Part shown: piece after piece, positions 45,615 through 54,584 of the stretch | Position numbering within the stretch: the first letter of the stretch is position 1 | Layout of the letters: every line of letters begins with the position of its first letter | Made by a program: the position numbers and the translations under genes | Notes under the pieces: generated by a model | Told to the model about the DNA's origin: nothing | The model's database searches: none | What the model saw: the letters and a program-made list of their open reading frames with translations, nothing else | Origin: Heterodera schachtii | Lineage: Eukaryota > Nematoda > Chromadorea > Rhabditida > Heteroderidae | Direction of reading: 5' to 3' | NCBI GenBank assembly: GCA_023374025.1 | Contig: SIJG01000082.1 | Span: 273,464-337,463, forward strand | DNA length: 64,000 nt

Positions 45615-45890
45615 TAAAGATGAGATATATATTTCTAAAAACAAATTAAATTTAAAACATTAAAAAATGAATTTATTATTTTAATTTAACAGCATATTAT
45701 TCATCGCAAATACATATACAATTGATATATTTTATCAGAATAAATAATTTAAAGAAGATTATTATTAAATAAAAAATAAAGTAATTCCTCGATTAAATAA
45801 ACATTTTTTCTCTACTGATCAAAAATATTTTTGTTATTCCCTACTTTCATTGCAATTTTGATGTTCAGTAGAGTATAAATATAATCTAAA
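45615..45890 (-). promoter_or_regulatory. 5' flank of copy H, shared with copies A and D
   Basis: The same order of blocks occurs upstream of copy A (about 840-1109), including the stretch around CTACTTTCATTGCAATTTTG and the GTAGAGTATAA end. Confidence 0.45.
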
Positions 45891-45949
45891 AATTTTTTTT
45901 TTATTTACAAATACCCATAATTAATGTTTGTCCTAAATTTTTTTGTTAT

Positions 45950-46162
45950 TTTACTTTTTTTTTCTTTGATTTTATAGAATTTGCCAATTATTTCTCTTCT
46001 TTTCTGTTCTTCCAAATTTTCTTCTTCTTTTTCTTCCCATTTTTGTCCAAATATTTCATCAAATGATTTTTGATTCATTTTTTTCGTTTCTCATCCAACA
46101 TTATTAATGTTAATTAAGGCGATCAAAAATATAATAAAAATGAAGAACAGGCATAATTTCAT
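45950..46162 (-). pseudogene. HTH-family 5' fragment (copy I)
   Basis: ATG at 46162, MKLCLFFIFIIFLIALININ, then a TGA, then the family block SFDEIFGQKWEEKEE in frame with a K-rich stretch and further stops. Everything from module 1 on is missing. Confidence 0.75.
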
Positions 46163-46190
46163 TTTATCTGCAATGACAGTCCGTTAAAAG

Positions 46191-46792
46191 CAGGGCTGGC
46201 AGATGAAAATTTTCCAAAGCCTCATTTTTACAAATTTATTCAATACACTTTTAAAATTTTCAAATGTTGTATTTTTGACTGTCCATGACCAATTTGAGCA
46301 ATTTTTTGTTTGAAATAAGCATTTGATGAAATTCTGAGCATGAAAAATCGAAGTTGATTTTTTTGCGGAGCTTTTTCCAAGAACTTTCGGTGGGATTTTT
46401 AGGGTCCGTCGGTGCCAATAGGCGCCGCCGGGGGAAATTGAGAGCTTTGACCCTATTTTTAGCAGATTTTCATTTAAAAAATTCATATTTGTGGATTTTC
46501 GAAAAAATTGTAATTTTCTGGCTAAATTTGCGTGAGATTTCCGTTTGAATTTCCGTTTGATACCCTATTAAAAACCAAAATTCAAATTAAATGATTGTAA
46601 ACATTATGCCAATTTATCAAAATTAATCATAAAATTTAACAGACTCTTACGGTTTTCCCCAAAAGCCTCAAAAATCCTCAAAATTTCTCAAAAAACCACA
46701 AAAAGCCTCAAAGCCTCATTTTGAAAATTTAGCCTCATTGACCTATCAAAAAACCACAAAATGAGGCTAAAGCCTCAGATCTGCCAGCCCTG
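46191..46792. mobile_element. hAT MITE, perfect 8-bp duplication, upstream of copy I
   Basis: Starts CAGGGCTGGCAGAT and ends ATCTGCCAGCCCTG. GTTAAAAG flanks both sides (46183-46190, 46793-46800). AAAGCCTCATTTT and AATGAGGCTAAAGCCTCA extend the inverted arms. The core at 46405-46435 holds the GGTGCCAATAGGCGCCGCCG palindrome. No coding capacity. Confidence 0.9.
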
Positions 46793-46800
46793 GTTAAAAG

Positions 46801-47680
46801 CATTTATTTATTCAAAATTTATTGGTAAGCAAATATAAAATTTACAAAATGTATTATATTCAAAACATTTCCATTTGTTTTTATGAATGATGAATTATTA
46901 TTTTTTGTAATTGATTAATCTTTTAATGAAAAAATTAATTAAATTTGCGTTATAAATGATTATTTTAGTTAAATATTTTGTTATTTTGCAGTGTAAAACA
47001 AAAATATTTTTGATCAACTCATAAATATTGAAAAAAAAGAAGTTTTTTTTTGACTGTTATTGTATAAAGCAAATTAATTTATATATTATTGTTATTATTT
47101 TTTAATTAAATTCAAATTCTTTAATCCATTCATAATTTTGTTTCAATTTGTCCACAATTTTTTTTTGTTTATTTGCTATTTTCGAATTAATTTAAACCTG
47201 AGTTACCCGTTGTCCTTATTTGTAAGATTTGTCCTTATTTTGAGGGTCCAAATCTTACAAATTTTAAATGTTCTTATTTGTAAGATTTGTACTTATTTAA
47301 GCTCTTTGTCCTTATTTTAGTCTTATTTTTTGGATTCATAAAGAAATTTAGATTTTAAATGATAATTTTTGAAAGAAATGTTTTTGATGCGAATATGTTG
47401 TTAATGCTTGATTTTGTTGAATAAAAATGCGATTTAAAGTTTTGGAAGCGTGTTTTAAAAATGTCCTTATTTTTACCCTAAAATCTTATTTTTGACCAGC
47501 GATGTTCTTATTTCAGGAAATTTTCAATACGGAATTGATTGAAATTGATGTTAGAATCATGTAATCAAAAGCCTCGAAGGGCAATCCAAAAAAAATTCGG
47601 TGATGATAAAATAAATTTAATTTAATTATTTTAATCGGTGTCAATAATTTTAATTATACGATTAATACTTAAATATAAAA
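46801..47680. other. AT-rich spacer
   Basis: A reversed HTH-family remnant lies at about 47105-47195 (TTCTTTAATCCATTCATAA). Repeated TGTCCTTATTT / TTGTAAGATTTG units occur at 47215-47320 and resemble 34210-34260. No gene seen. Confidence 0.35.
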
Positions 47681-47763
47681 TTAAAATAATATAAAAATTC
47701 GCCATTTTTGCTCTAATGAGTTTTTTATAGGCTTTCCCGCAAGGTATTCAGCCACTTGAACGA

Positions 47764-48026
47764 TGTTGTGTTTTGCTAACACACAAACAAGATAAATTTA
47801 TTAATGAATAAACAATAAAATTAAAATCACAAAACAATAATAAAATAACGACGGAGTCAAATTAAGAGAGTCCGAAAATAAACACCGAAAAGCAAAATAA
47901 TACGAAAGACACGAATGACACGAATGACAAAAAATGGTCGATGGGAGTTGACCCATCAACAAATAACTAATCAATAAAAGTAATCGTGTCGATACTTAAT
48001 ATAATTAAATATCGTCACATCCAACA
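47764..48026 (-). repeat. 3' LTR
   Basis: 263 bp, begins TGTTGTGTTTTGC in plus orientation and ends CACATCCAACA. One difference from the other LTR. Confidence 0.95.
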
Positions 48027-48038
48027 TCTCCCTCTTTT
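48027..48038 (-). promoter_or_regulatory. Polypurine tract
   Basis: On the minus strand AAAAGAGGGAGA lies directly before the 3' LTR, the usual primer for plus-strand synthesis in LTR elements. Confidence 0.85.
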
Positions 48039-48077
48039 GGAAAGACCGTCCGTGGCAATTAGCCGGGCGAATAGCGA

Positions 48078-49265
48078 TCAGGCTTCTTGCGCTCGCTGCG
48101 GACGAGGAGATTTGACTGGATCGGGTGTGTGGTCACGGACAGGAGTTTGATCATGATCATGGACAGGTCCTTGATCATTTTGAATTGGTGCCATTGGAGG
48201 AATGTGTTGTTGCGGAGCGGCTTGGTTCTGATCAGACGAAATCTTACTAGAAATGGTGGGGGAAAATGAACGCATTTGATTGACATGACGCGTTACGGTA
48301 ATTCCAAGGATTGGAATTTCGATTTTCCAAATCAAACCACTACCACTTACAATTTTACCTTCCAACCAAGATGGCTTACCACTCCTTCTGTAATTCAAAA
48401 CTAAGACAGAGTCTCCAGATTTGAATGAACGGCTTTTTGTGCCATGATGTTGGTTGTACTGCTGTGACATTTTCGCTTGGTACTGTCCACGTCTGTTGTC
48501 ATTCTCGTTCGGCGCGTGCTGTTTTGGTTCAAGCATCGACAAGGGCGTGCGGAGTGTTCTTCCCAAAAACAATTCTGCAGGGGAAAAACCATTCAAAATT
48601 GGACTCGGCGAGGACCGATACGCAAACAAAAATTCCGAAATCCATTGCTGATTTTTGGATTTTGCGTTTTTCTTTGCCTGCCGTTTGAATGTGTCCACCA
48701 TCCGCTCAGCTTGACCGTTGCAGTGCGGCTGATATGGCGGGGAGAACTTGTGCTTAATGCCTTTAAGCCTGCAAAAGTCCTTAAATTCATGGGAGGTAAA
48801 TGGTGGTCCGTTGTCAGACACTATTTCCTTGGGGGCACCATACCGATGGAATACCAAATTTAAAGCTTCGATTGTGCCTTTGGCTGTTGTTGTGCGCATC
48901 TGCATCACTTCAGGCCATTTGGAACGTGCATCCACGAAGATGAGATAAATGTTGCCATCGGCACATGGGCCTGCAAAATCAATATGGACACGTCCAAAAA
49001 CTTCACCAGGAGTTGGCCATGGTCGAAGTGGCGCTTTCGGCGGCAGTTTGGCGGCGAATTGGCATTCCGCACAATGCTTTACCATTGCCTCAATGTCACT
49101 GTCAAGACCGGGCCAAAAAACATGGTTCCGAGCCAGCGCCTTCATTCGCACAATGCCAGGATGAGCAAAGTGCAACGTCTTCAGAACACGTTGACGAAGC
49201 GGCGCAGGAACAATGACTCGATTTCCTGTCAAAATTGAACCCGCCCACGAGGGTGAGCGTATCAC
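48078..49265 (-). CDS. Retrotransposon integrase part of pol
   Basis: The open frame covers the end of pol. It begins inside the polyprotein, not at a real start: the first residues up to about 49240 are out of register with the preceding frame. Visible parts are the HHCC zinc region (LHFAHPGIVRMKAL to HCAECQ), the catalytic core with VHIDFAGP, IVSDNGPPFTS and GQAERM (D, D, E), and a basic C-terminal part with GDSVLVLNYRRSGKP. The tail is rich in Q, P, D and H (HDHDQTPVRDHTPD); no chromodomain is seen. Confidence 0.9.
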   Translation of the reverse strand: MIRSPSWAGSILTGNRVIVPAPLRQRVLKTLHFAHPGIVRMKALARNHVFWPGLDSDIEAMVKHCAECQFAAKLPPKAPLRPWPTPGEVFGRVHIDFAGPCADGNIYLIFVDARSKWPEVMQMRTTTAKGTIEALNLVFHRYGAPKEIVSDNGPPFTSHEFKDFCRLKGIKHKFSPPYQPHCNGQAERMVDTFKRQAKKNAKSKNQQWISEFLFAYRSSPSPILNGFSPAELFLGRTLRTPLSMLEPKQHAPNENDNRRGQYQAKMSQQYNQHHGTKSRSFKSGDSVLVLNYRRSGKPSWLEGKIVSGSGLIWKIEIPILGITVTRHVNQMRSFSPTISSKISSDQNQAAPQQHIPPMAPIQNDQGPVHDHDQTPVRDHTPDPVKSPRPQRAQEA

Positions 49266-50022
49266 GTCTCGAATAAAAAGGCATTAACTCATTAGCGGGA
49301 CATTTGTTTGGCCACCCGGAACGTACGAAATGTGCTACCTGCTGCAACAAATCGTCCGAAGTCGTCAGTTCGCTCACTTCTTTTGCATCGACTGGCAGCT
49401 GCTCCAAGTTGACCAGAAGAGCATATTCGACTTCTTCAGTGCTGTCCTCGTCGTTGTCCGATGTGTGGGCGACGATGACTTCTTCGTCTGTCCGGTGCTC
49501 AGAAATCAGTCGAGACAAAACGTCGGCCTGTCCAAAATTAGAGGATTTAACATATTTAATTGTAAAATCATAATTGGACAAAATTAGGGCCCAACGCTGC
49601 AATCGGGAAGCCGTGTAGGTCGGGATCCCATTTTTATTACCGAAAATAGCCAAAAGAGGCTTATGATCCGTTAACAAAGTAAAATTACGACCGTATATCA
49701 TCCTGTGAAATTTTTGAACCGCGAAGATCAAAGACAACGCTTCTCGTTCAATCTGGGCGTAATTCTGTTCAGCGGGAGTGAGCGTTCGGCTGGCGTGCTC
49801 GATGACGCGCTCCACTCCGTTTGGAAACACATGGCTGATTGTAGCTCCAATTCCACTTTGACTTGCGTCAGCAGCGACAATGATCGGCAAACTCGGATCA
49901 TACTGCGTCAGCAACAAATCCGATTGAAGAACCTGTTTTGCCTGATCAAAAGCATTTTGTTGATCGGGACCCCAAAACCAAGGAGTGTCCTTCTTCAAGA
50001 GCAGGTCCAAAGGAGTGCGCAA
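49102..50022 (-). CDS. Retrotransposon RNase H and connection part of pol
   Basis: The frame is shifted from both the preceding and following pol frames. It reads PWFWGPDQQNAFDQAK (end of the RT connection), then RNase H with VAADASQSGIGATISHV, IEREALSLIFAVQKF, FTLLTDHKPLLAIFG and a final D/N region (FGQADVLSRLI). It runs on out of register past about 49235. The flanking pol parts share one frame, so two opposite single-base changes, or sequencing errors in short homopolymers, isolate it. Confidence 0.88.
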   Translation of the reverse strand: MRTPLDLLLKKDTPWFWGPDQQNAFDQAKQVLQSDLLLTQYDPSLPIIVAADASQSGIGATISHVFPNGVERVIEHASRTLTPAEQNYAQIEREALSLIFAVQKFHRMIYGRNFTLLTDHKPLLAIFGNKNGIPTYTASRLQRWALILSNYDFTIKYVKSSNFGQADVLSRLISEHRTDEEVIVAHTSDNDEDSTEEVEYALLVNLEQLPVDAKEVSELTTSDDLLQQVAHFVRSGWPNKCPANELMPFYSRRDTLTLVGGFNFDRKSSHCSCAASSTCSEDVALCSSWHCANEGAGSEPCFLARS

Positions 50023-52283
50023 ACTCGCATTTCCTTAATGAACCGACCGTAATAGTTGAGCGCACCCAGGAAGGAGCGCAAAGTGCCAATATCATGCGGT
50101 GACGGCATATTACGGATGGCATCGGATCGAGCGGGATCGGGCTTCAGACCATCGGACGAGACAACATGTCCGAGAAACTTCAATTCAGCCTTCAAAAAGT
50201 GGCACTTGTCCAATTGAACTCGGAATCCATAATCCTGAATTCGGGAAAAGAGTTCAATGAGAGCAGCAACATGCTGCGAATGATCGGCCGAAGCAATGAT
50301 GATGTCGTCCAAATAGGCGAACACGCCTGGAATACCCGACGTCAATTGGTCCATCGCTTTCTGAAAAATAGACGGGGCCGATTTTATGCCAAAAGGAAGA
50401 CGATGATATTGAAAAAGTCCGCGGTGCGTGTTGATGCCGACTAACTGCTTTGAACTTTCGTCCAGTTCGACCTGCAGGTACGCATCACGCAAATCCAACT
50501 GTGAAAACACTTTGGCTCCACGCAGAGCATGAAAAATGTCTTCGGTCCGCGGAAGGGGATGCCTGTTCAACTCCAGCGCATCGTTTAATCCCGTAGAAAA
50601 GTCAATGCAAATTCGCACATTACCACTTTTCTTACGAACTGCCAAAACGGGTGCTGCCCAGCGCGAAAAATCCATGGGCTTCAGCACTCCCGAGTCCAAA
50701 AGTCGGTCCAATTCTTCGTCGACTGCTGCTTGGACTCCATGCGGCACAGGTCGCGCACGGCAGAACACTGGCTTCACATTTTGCTTCAAATGCAGCGTTG
50801 CCTTCGTCTTCACACAATGTCCGAGGCCAGGTTGAAACACCTTCGGGAAGGAAGCCTTGATTTGCCCCTCCAATTTGACCGGATCATTTGTTGGTTGCAC
50901 ATTGTTGACGATGAGCGACTGCTGCTCCAAAGTCGTGGCAATTGGCTGTTGTGTGGCACGCTCGAAGGGAATGATCCAATCCAATCCCATGATGCTCGGC
51001 GCTTCGGTGTCTGCCACTGAAAGTTCAAGTCGTTGCGTGACTCCTCTGAACAGGACATCACACTTGAAACTTCCTAACAGCTTCAATTTGTGGCCCGAAA
51101 AGGAACCCACTAATTTACCAACTTTTTCCAACCTCGGTTCGCCCAAACTTTGCCAAACCGGAAGCTGTATGATCGACAAATGTGAACACGAATCGGCTGC
51201 GAGTTTGATCTGGTGGCCATTGACTTCTAATGGAACCCAAATCCATTCTTTGGTTGCACCATTGATACTGAACGTCGAGGACACGACGTGTGATTGAACG
51301 CGTGGATGAGCTGAATTGGGGCAAATATTTCTTGTGTGCCCTAGCTTTCCACATCCAAAACATTTCACGTCCATAGGGTAGAAACAATCTCGCACAGCGT
51401 GTGGTTGACCACACCGCTTACACTTTTGATTAACTGGTGCCTGAGAATGTTGAAATTTGCCTGTAAATGTTTTGGTAGAATTTGAATTTCCCGAATTTTG
51501 TTGCCTAGGACGAAAATTGTTGGGTTTGGAATGCTTTTTTGAAGACCCATCCCCAAGTTTTTGTGGTCGGGTTGAAATTGCGTGGACTTGGCCTGGATTT
51601 GCGAGCGCAGCGGACGAATTTTTGAGCGACAGTATGGCGCGGCACTCTTCAAGAAGCTTTTCCAGCTTAATGTCCTGAGGCGGCGTGGCGGCTCTCGCTT
51701 TTTCCAACTGCCGGAGGCACTCCTGCCTCAAGTCCTTATGTGCGTCTGTCAAACCTGACATGAAGATCATGCACTTGACTTCTTCTTTCGACAGCGTCAT
51801 TTCGGCTCGCTCGCAACGGGCGTTGACAATTGCACCGAAGTCCAGCACATTTTGAGTCGGCGCACATGCCAGCTGAAAGCACTCAAAACGGCGCACAAAA
51901 ATGGATTTTGTGTCTGAAAACAAAGTTTTCAGTTTGCCGATGCATTCCTGGAAAGTCAAATCTGACGCTTTTCCTGGAAGGATTTGTTGTTCAAAACGAA
52001 TATAATCCGGTGGTGACAACTTTCCCAAAACCAACCGCACTTTCATGTCGTCGTCCAGCACTTGACCATCCTTCTCAATGAAGGGACCGAAGCGTTCATA
52101 CCACAAGGCAAACGTTGAATCGGCTTCGGGGTCATATTCGAAATCGGGAATTTGACCATTGATTTTAGAAAATAGGTCAGAATTGTTGGAAGGCACATTT
52201 TTGGACAATATCGTTGATAACAAATCGGTGAATTGTTTTTGTTGTGCATCCAAAATAGCTTTTAGCTCCTCCTTTGTCGTCAT
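49995..52283 (-). CDS. Retrotransposon gag-protease-reverse transcriptase polyprotein part
   Basis: 762 codons from ATG at 52283. Gag takes about the first 330 residues and ends with two zinc knuckles, CKRCGQPHAVRDC (CX2CX3HX4C, one residue short) and CFGCGKLGHTRNIC (CX2CX4HX4C). A protease-like segment follows with AADSCSHLSII, where the usual D-(S/T)-G reads D-S-C, so activity is uncertain. RT has VRICIDFSTGLND, FSQLDLRDAYLQVELD, LPFGIKSAPSIFQKAM and FAYLDDIIIAS (YLDD). Gag and pol share one frame. The frame breaks after GRFIKEMR near 50025. Confidence 0.92.
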   Translation of the reverse strand: MTTKEELKAILDAQQKQFTDLLSTILSKNVPSNNSDLFSKINGQIPDFEYDPEADSTFALWYERFGPFIEKDGQVLDDDMKVRLVLGKLSPPDYIRFEQQILPGKASDLTFQECIGKLKTLFSDTKSIFVRRFECFQLACAPTQNVLDFGAIVNARCERAEMTLSKEEVKCMIFMSGLTDAHKDLRQECLRQLEKARAATPPQDIKLEKLLEECRAILSLKNSSAALANPGQVHAISTRPQKLGDGSSKKHSKPNNFRPRQQNSGNSNSTKTFTGKFQHSQAPVNQKCKRCGQPHAVRDCFYPMDVKCFGCGKLGHTRNICPNSAHPRVQSHVVSSTFSINGATKEWIWVPLEVNGHQIKLAADSCSHLSIIQLPVWQSLGEPRLEKVGKLVGSFSGHKLKLLGSFKCDVLFRGVTQRLELSVADTEAPSIMGLDWIIPFERATQQPIATTLEQQSLIVNNVQPTNDPVKLEGQIKASFPKVFQPGLGHCVKTKATLHLKQNVKPVFCRARPVPHGVQAAVDEELDRLLDSGVLKPMDFSRWAAPVLAVRKKSGNVRICIDFSTGLNDALELNRHPLPRTEDIFHALRGAKVFSQLDLRDAYLQVELDESSKQLVGINTHRGLFQYHRLPFGIKSAPSIFQKAMDQLTSGIPGVFAYLDDIIIASADHSQHVAALIELFSRIQDYGFRVQLDKCHFLKAELKFLGHVVSSDGLKPDPARSDAIRNMPSPHDIGTLRSFLGALNYYGRFIKEMRVCALLWTCS

Positions 52284-52511
52284 TTTACCAGATCAGACAG
52301 ATGATGATTGATAGATGAGACAAAGATAAAGTTTAAAAGCTTTGCCACTAGCAAAATTTGGCAAAAACCGAATCCACACTTAGCTTTGCTCAGTCAAAAT
52401 ACTGAGAAACTCTTCGGGCTACGACAGATGGGGAATAACTTGTTTGTTATGGGTTATGTGAGGGGGCCCTCAGAGTCGCTTTTTGGTGAATTCACGGTTA
52501 AGCTCAAAAAT

Positions 52512-52526
52512 GCACGGGCGTCGCCA
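52512..52526 (-). promoter_or_regulatory. Primer-binding site
   Basis: On the minus strand TGGCGACGCCCGTGC starts two bases inside the 5' LTR. TGG pairs with the CCA end of a tRNA; the tRNA cannot be named with certainty. Confidence 0.75.
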
Positions 52527-52528
52527 GT

Positions 52529-52791
52529 TGTTGTGTTTTGCTAACACACAAACAAGATAAATTTATTAATGAATAAACAATAAAATTAAAATCACAAAAC
52601 AATAATAAAATAACGACGGAGTCAAATTAAGAGAGTCCGAAAATAAACACCGAAAAGCAAAATAATACGAAAGACACGAATGACACGAATGACAAAAAAT
52701 GGTCGATGGGAGTTGACCCATCAACAAATAACTAATCAATAAAAGTAATCGTGTCGATATTTAATATAATTAAATATCGTCACATCCAACA
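52529..52791 (-). repeat. 5' LTR
   Basis: 263 bp, same as 47764-48026 with one difference. Supplies the promoter of the element. Confidence 0.95.
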
Positions 52792-53149
52792 AACGATAGC
52801 TTGTGTTTTTGGGTCAAAATTTAATTGATTCAGCTGGATTGACATCAGAAATTGGTTGACTGAATGCATTTTCGTCGACTGAAATGATTTACGAAAAGAA
52901 TAAATTGATTTTCGTGACTTAATTGAGCCTCCATTAGTGCGAATATTCCACCTAAACGGATTGGCGATTCGAAATGTCACTACACTTTGATTGCCATTTG
53001 AAGACAGCGTTGCAAACTCAGCATCTGTAAGTTCTAACAAACTGCGATGACTATTATGGGAAAAGGCTTTAAAAAATTTCATTTTATAAGCGCGAGATCA
53101 ATCATTGTTCCGACACCGAGACAACCGTGGTTGGCCGATAGACAAAAAG

Positions 53150-53372
53150 TGCAAATTTTGCTAAATTTTTGAATAAATCAACTCATAGCTTTTCTCAGAC
53201 GCAACTAAATTGCACAATCTTGGTATCAAACGATAGCCCATGAATTGAGTTATTAGCTTGCTAAATTTCAAAAAAAATTTATTAAGTTTTTCAAAAGTAT
53301 GACAATTTTTCCATTTGAAAAACAATAATTTTTTTTTTGAAATTTAACAAACTTTGCACTTTTTGTTCCTTG
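53150..53372. repeat. Foldback repeat
   Basis: ACAAAAAGTGCAAATTTTG at the left and its approximate inverse CAAACTTTGCACTTTTTGTT at the right enclose AT-rich DNA with AATTTTTGAATAAATCAACT-like arms. It lies upstream of the interrupted reading frame. Confidence 0.55.
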
Positions 53373-53559
53373 ACATAGCAGCGAGGCACCTATTCATTCC
53401 TTGAAGTCCAACCGTCGATTCTAAATGAAAAATGGTCTGATTTTGTTCGGGTTGACTTGACTTTTGCGAACAATTTTTGAGTAAGCTTGATTTTTAGAAA
53501 TGTGATAAGAGAAAAATTGAAGCTTTTTAAATTTAAGTTATTGGGAAATATTGGAAATT

Positions 53560-53896
53560 CTAAAAAAAGAAATTCAAAAATATTGCCAATTTGAAGAATC
53601 AATTTTGGACAAAGATGATTTTGAGAATTTGATAAATAGCCAAATTTTTTGCATAGATCAAAACGATGAACGATTTCTCTATTAACCATAAAAATTACAA
53701 AAAAAGTTCTACTAAATTTTGAAAAAAATGTGCGCTAAATACACTGAGATTGATTCCATTTTTTAACTTCAAATATTTTGTGCAAAAAATCGGGGACTAA
53801 TCAGAAATAATTTATCCATATAATTAGCATAATTATTATGAAAAAAGCATAAAAAATATATGTTAAATTGAAAAAGCATAAACAAATTACTTTTCT
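53560..53896. other. Segment duplicated from the 22.6-kb region
   Basis: AAAAATATTGCCAATT(T/G)G onward matches about 22590-22870 in the same order and orientation, and both precede the 3' end of a minus-strand HTH copy. No intact gene seen. Confidence 0.6.
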
Positions 53897-54584
53897 TATT
53901 CTGCTGTTCTCTGAAACATTTCTTCCCCAAATTGTTTCTTCCAATTGGAAATATTCTGTTGAGAAGTGTTCATTATTTTTGCAATTGCATTATCACTCAT
54001 TTTTGGATTTTCTTTTTTTATTTCCCAATAAATTTTCATTTTTTCCATTTTTTCTTTCTCCATTATTTTTTTGCTGCTAATACCAAATTTTCTATTCCAT
54101 TTGTTAATTGTGAATCGGCTAACTCCAATTTTCTTACAAATTTCTGCATAATTTTGTTGCCATTTTTTTCTCGTATATTTTCTTTTTGCTTAAATTCATT
54201 TGCCATTGAAATGAATTTTTGCAGAATTGCGAGTTTTTCATCATCAGTTTTTGATTTGTATTTATATAAGCCAAATTCTTTAATCCATTTTTGAATATTT
54301 TTGCGATATGTCCCCAATTTTTTCGCAATTTTTGAATTAATTTTGCTCCATTCTTTTGTTGAATATTTTCTTCCTTTTTCCTTTATTTTCTCTTTTATTT
54401 TATAATATTTTCCAATTATTTCTCGTTTTTTTCTTCTCATTTCGTTGTTTTCTTCTTTTTCTTCCCATTTTTCTCCAAATATTTCATCAAATGACTTTTG
54501 TTCCAACTTTTTCTTTTCTGTTCCGATTTGATTAATTTGAGTGATCAAAAATATAAATAAAACGAATAATAGGTGGAGTTTCAT
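53897..54584 (-). pseudogene. Broken HTH-family copy (copy J)
   Basis: ATG at 54584, MKLHLLFVLFIFLITQINQI, block, and module 1 (LGTYRKNIQKWIKEFGL) are in one frame. A frame change near 54190 (FKQKENIREKNG) shifts module 2. The last 250 bases, in a third reading, hold SRFTINKWNRKFGI-type and NTSQQNISNWKKQFG sequences and the QRTAE tail. One or two indels separate it from an intact gene. Confidence 0.8.

Larger units (their letters stand above)
47764..52791 (-). mobile_element. Ty3/gypsy-type LTR retrotransposon, full length, 5028 bp
   Basis: Two 263-bp LTRs (TGTTGTG...CCAACA) flank a gag-PR-RT-RNaseH-integrase order, which defines the Ty3/gypsy group. AACGA is duplicated at both borders (47759-47763, 52792-52796). 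The primer-binding site and polypurine tract are in the expected places. The LTRs differ at one seen position (GATAC versus GATAT), so insertion is very recent. The polyprotein frame changes twice, near 50025 and near 49235. Described here as found; nothing is reconstructed. Confidence 0.95.
47681..53082 (-). pseudogene. Unrecognised reading frame interrupted by the LTR retrotransposon
   Basis: ATG at 53082 opens MKFFKAFSHNSHRSLLELTD, continuing through NPFRWNIRTNGG to DPKTQAIV at 52797. The retrotransposon interrupts it here. Beyond the other target copy (47759-47763) the frame continues as QVAEYLAGKPIKNSLEQKWR and stops at 47681. Removing one target copy and the element leaves one frame of about 122 codons. 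I do not recognise the family; no signal peptide. Continuity through the empty site supports a genuine former coding exon. Confidence 0.55.
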
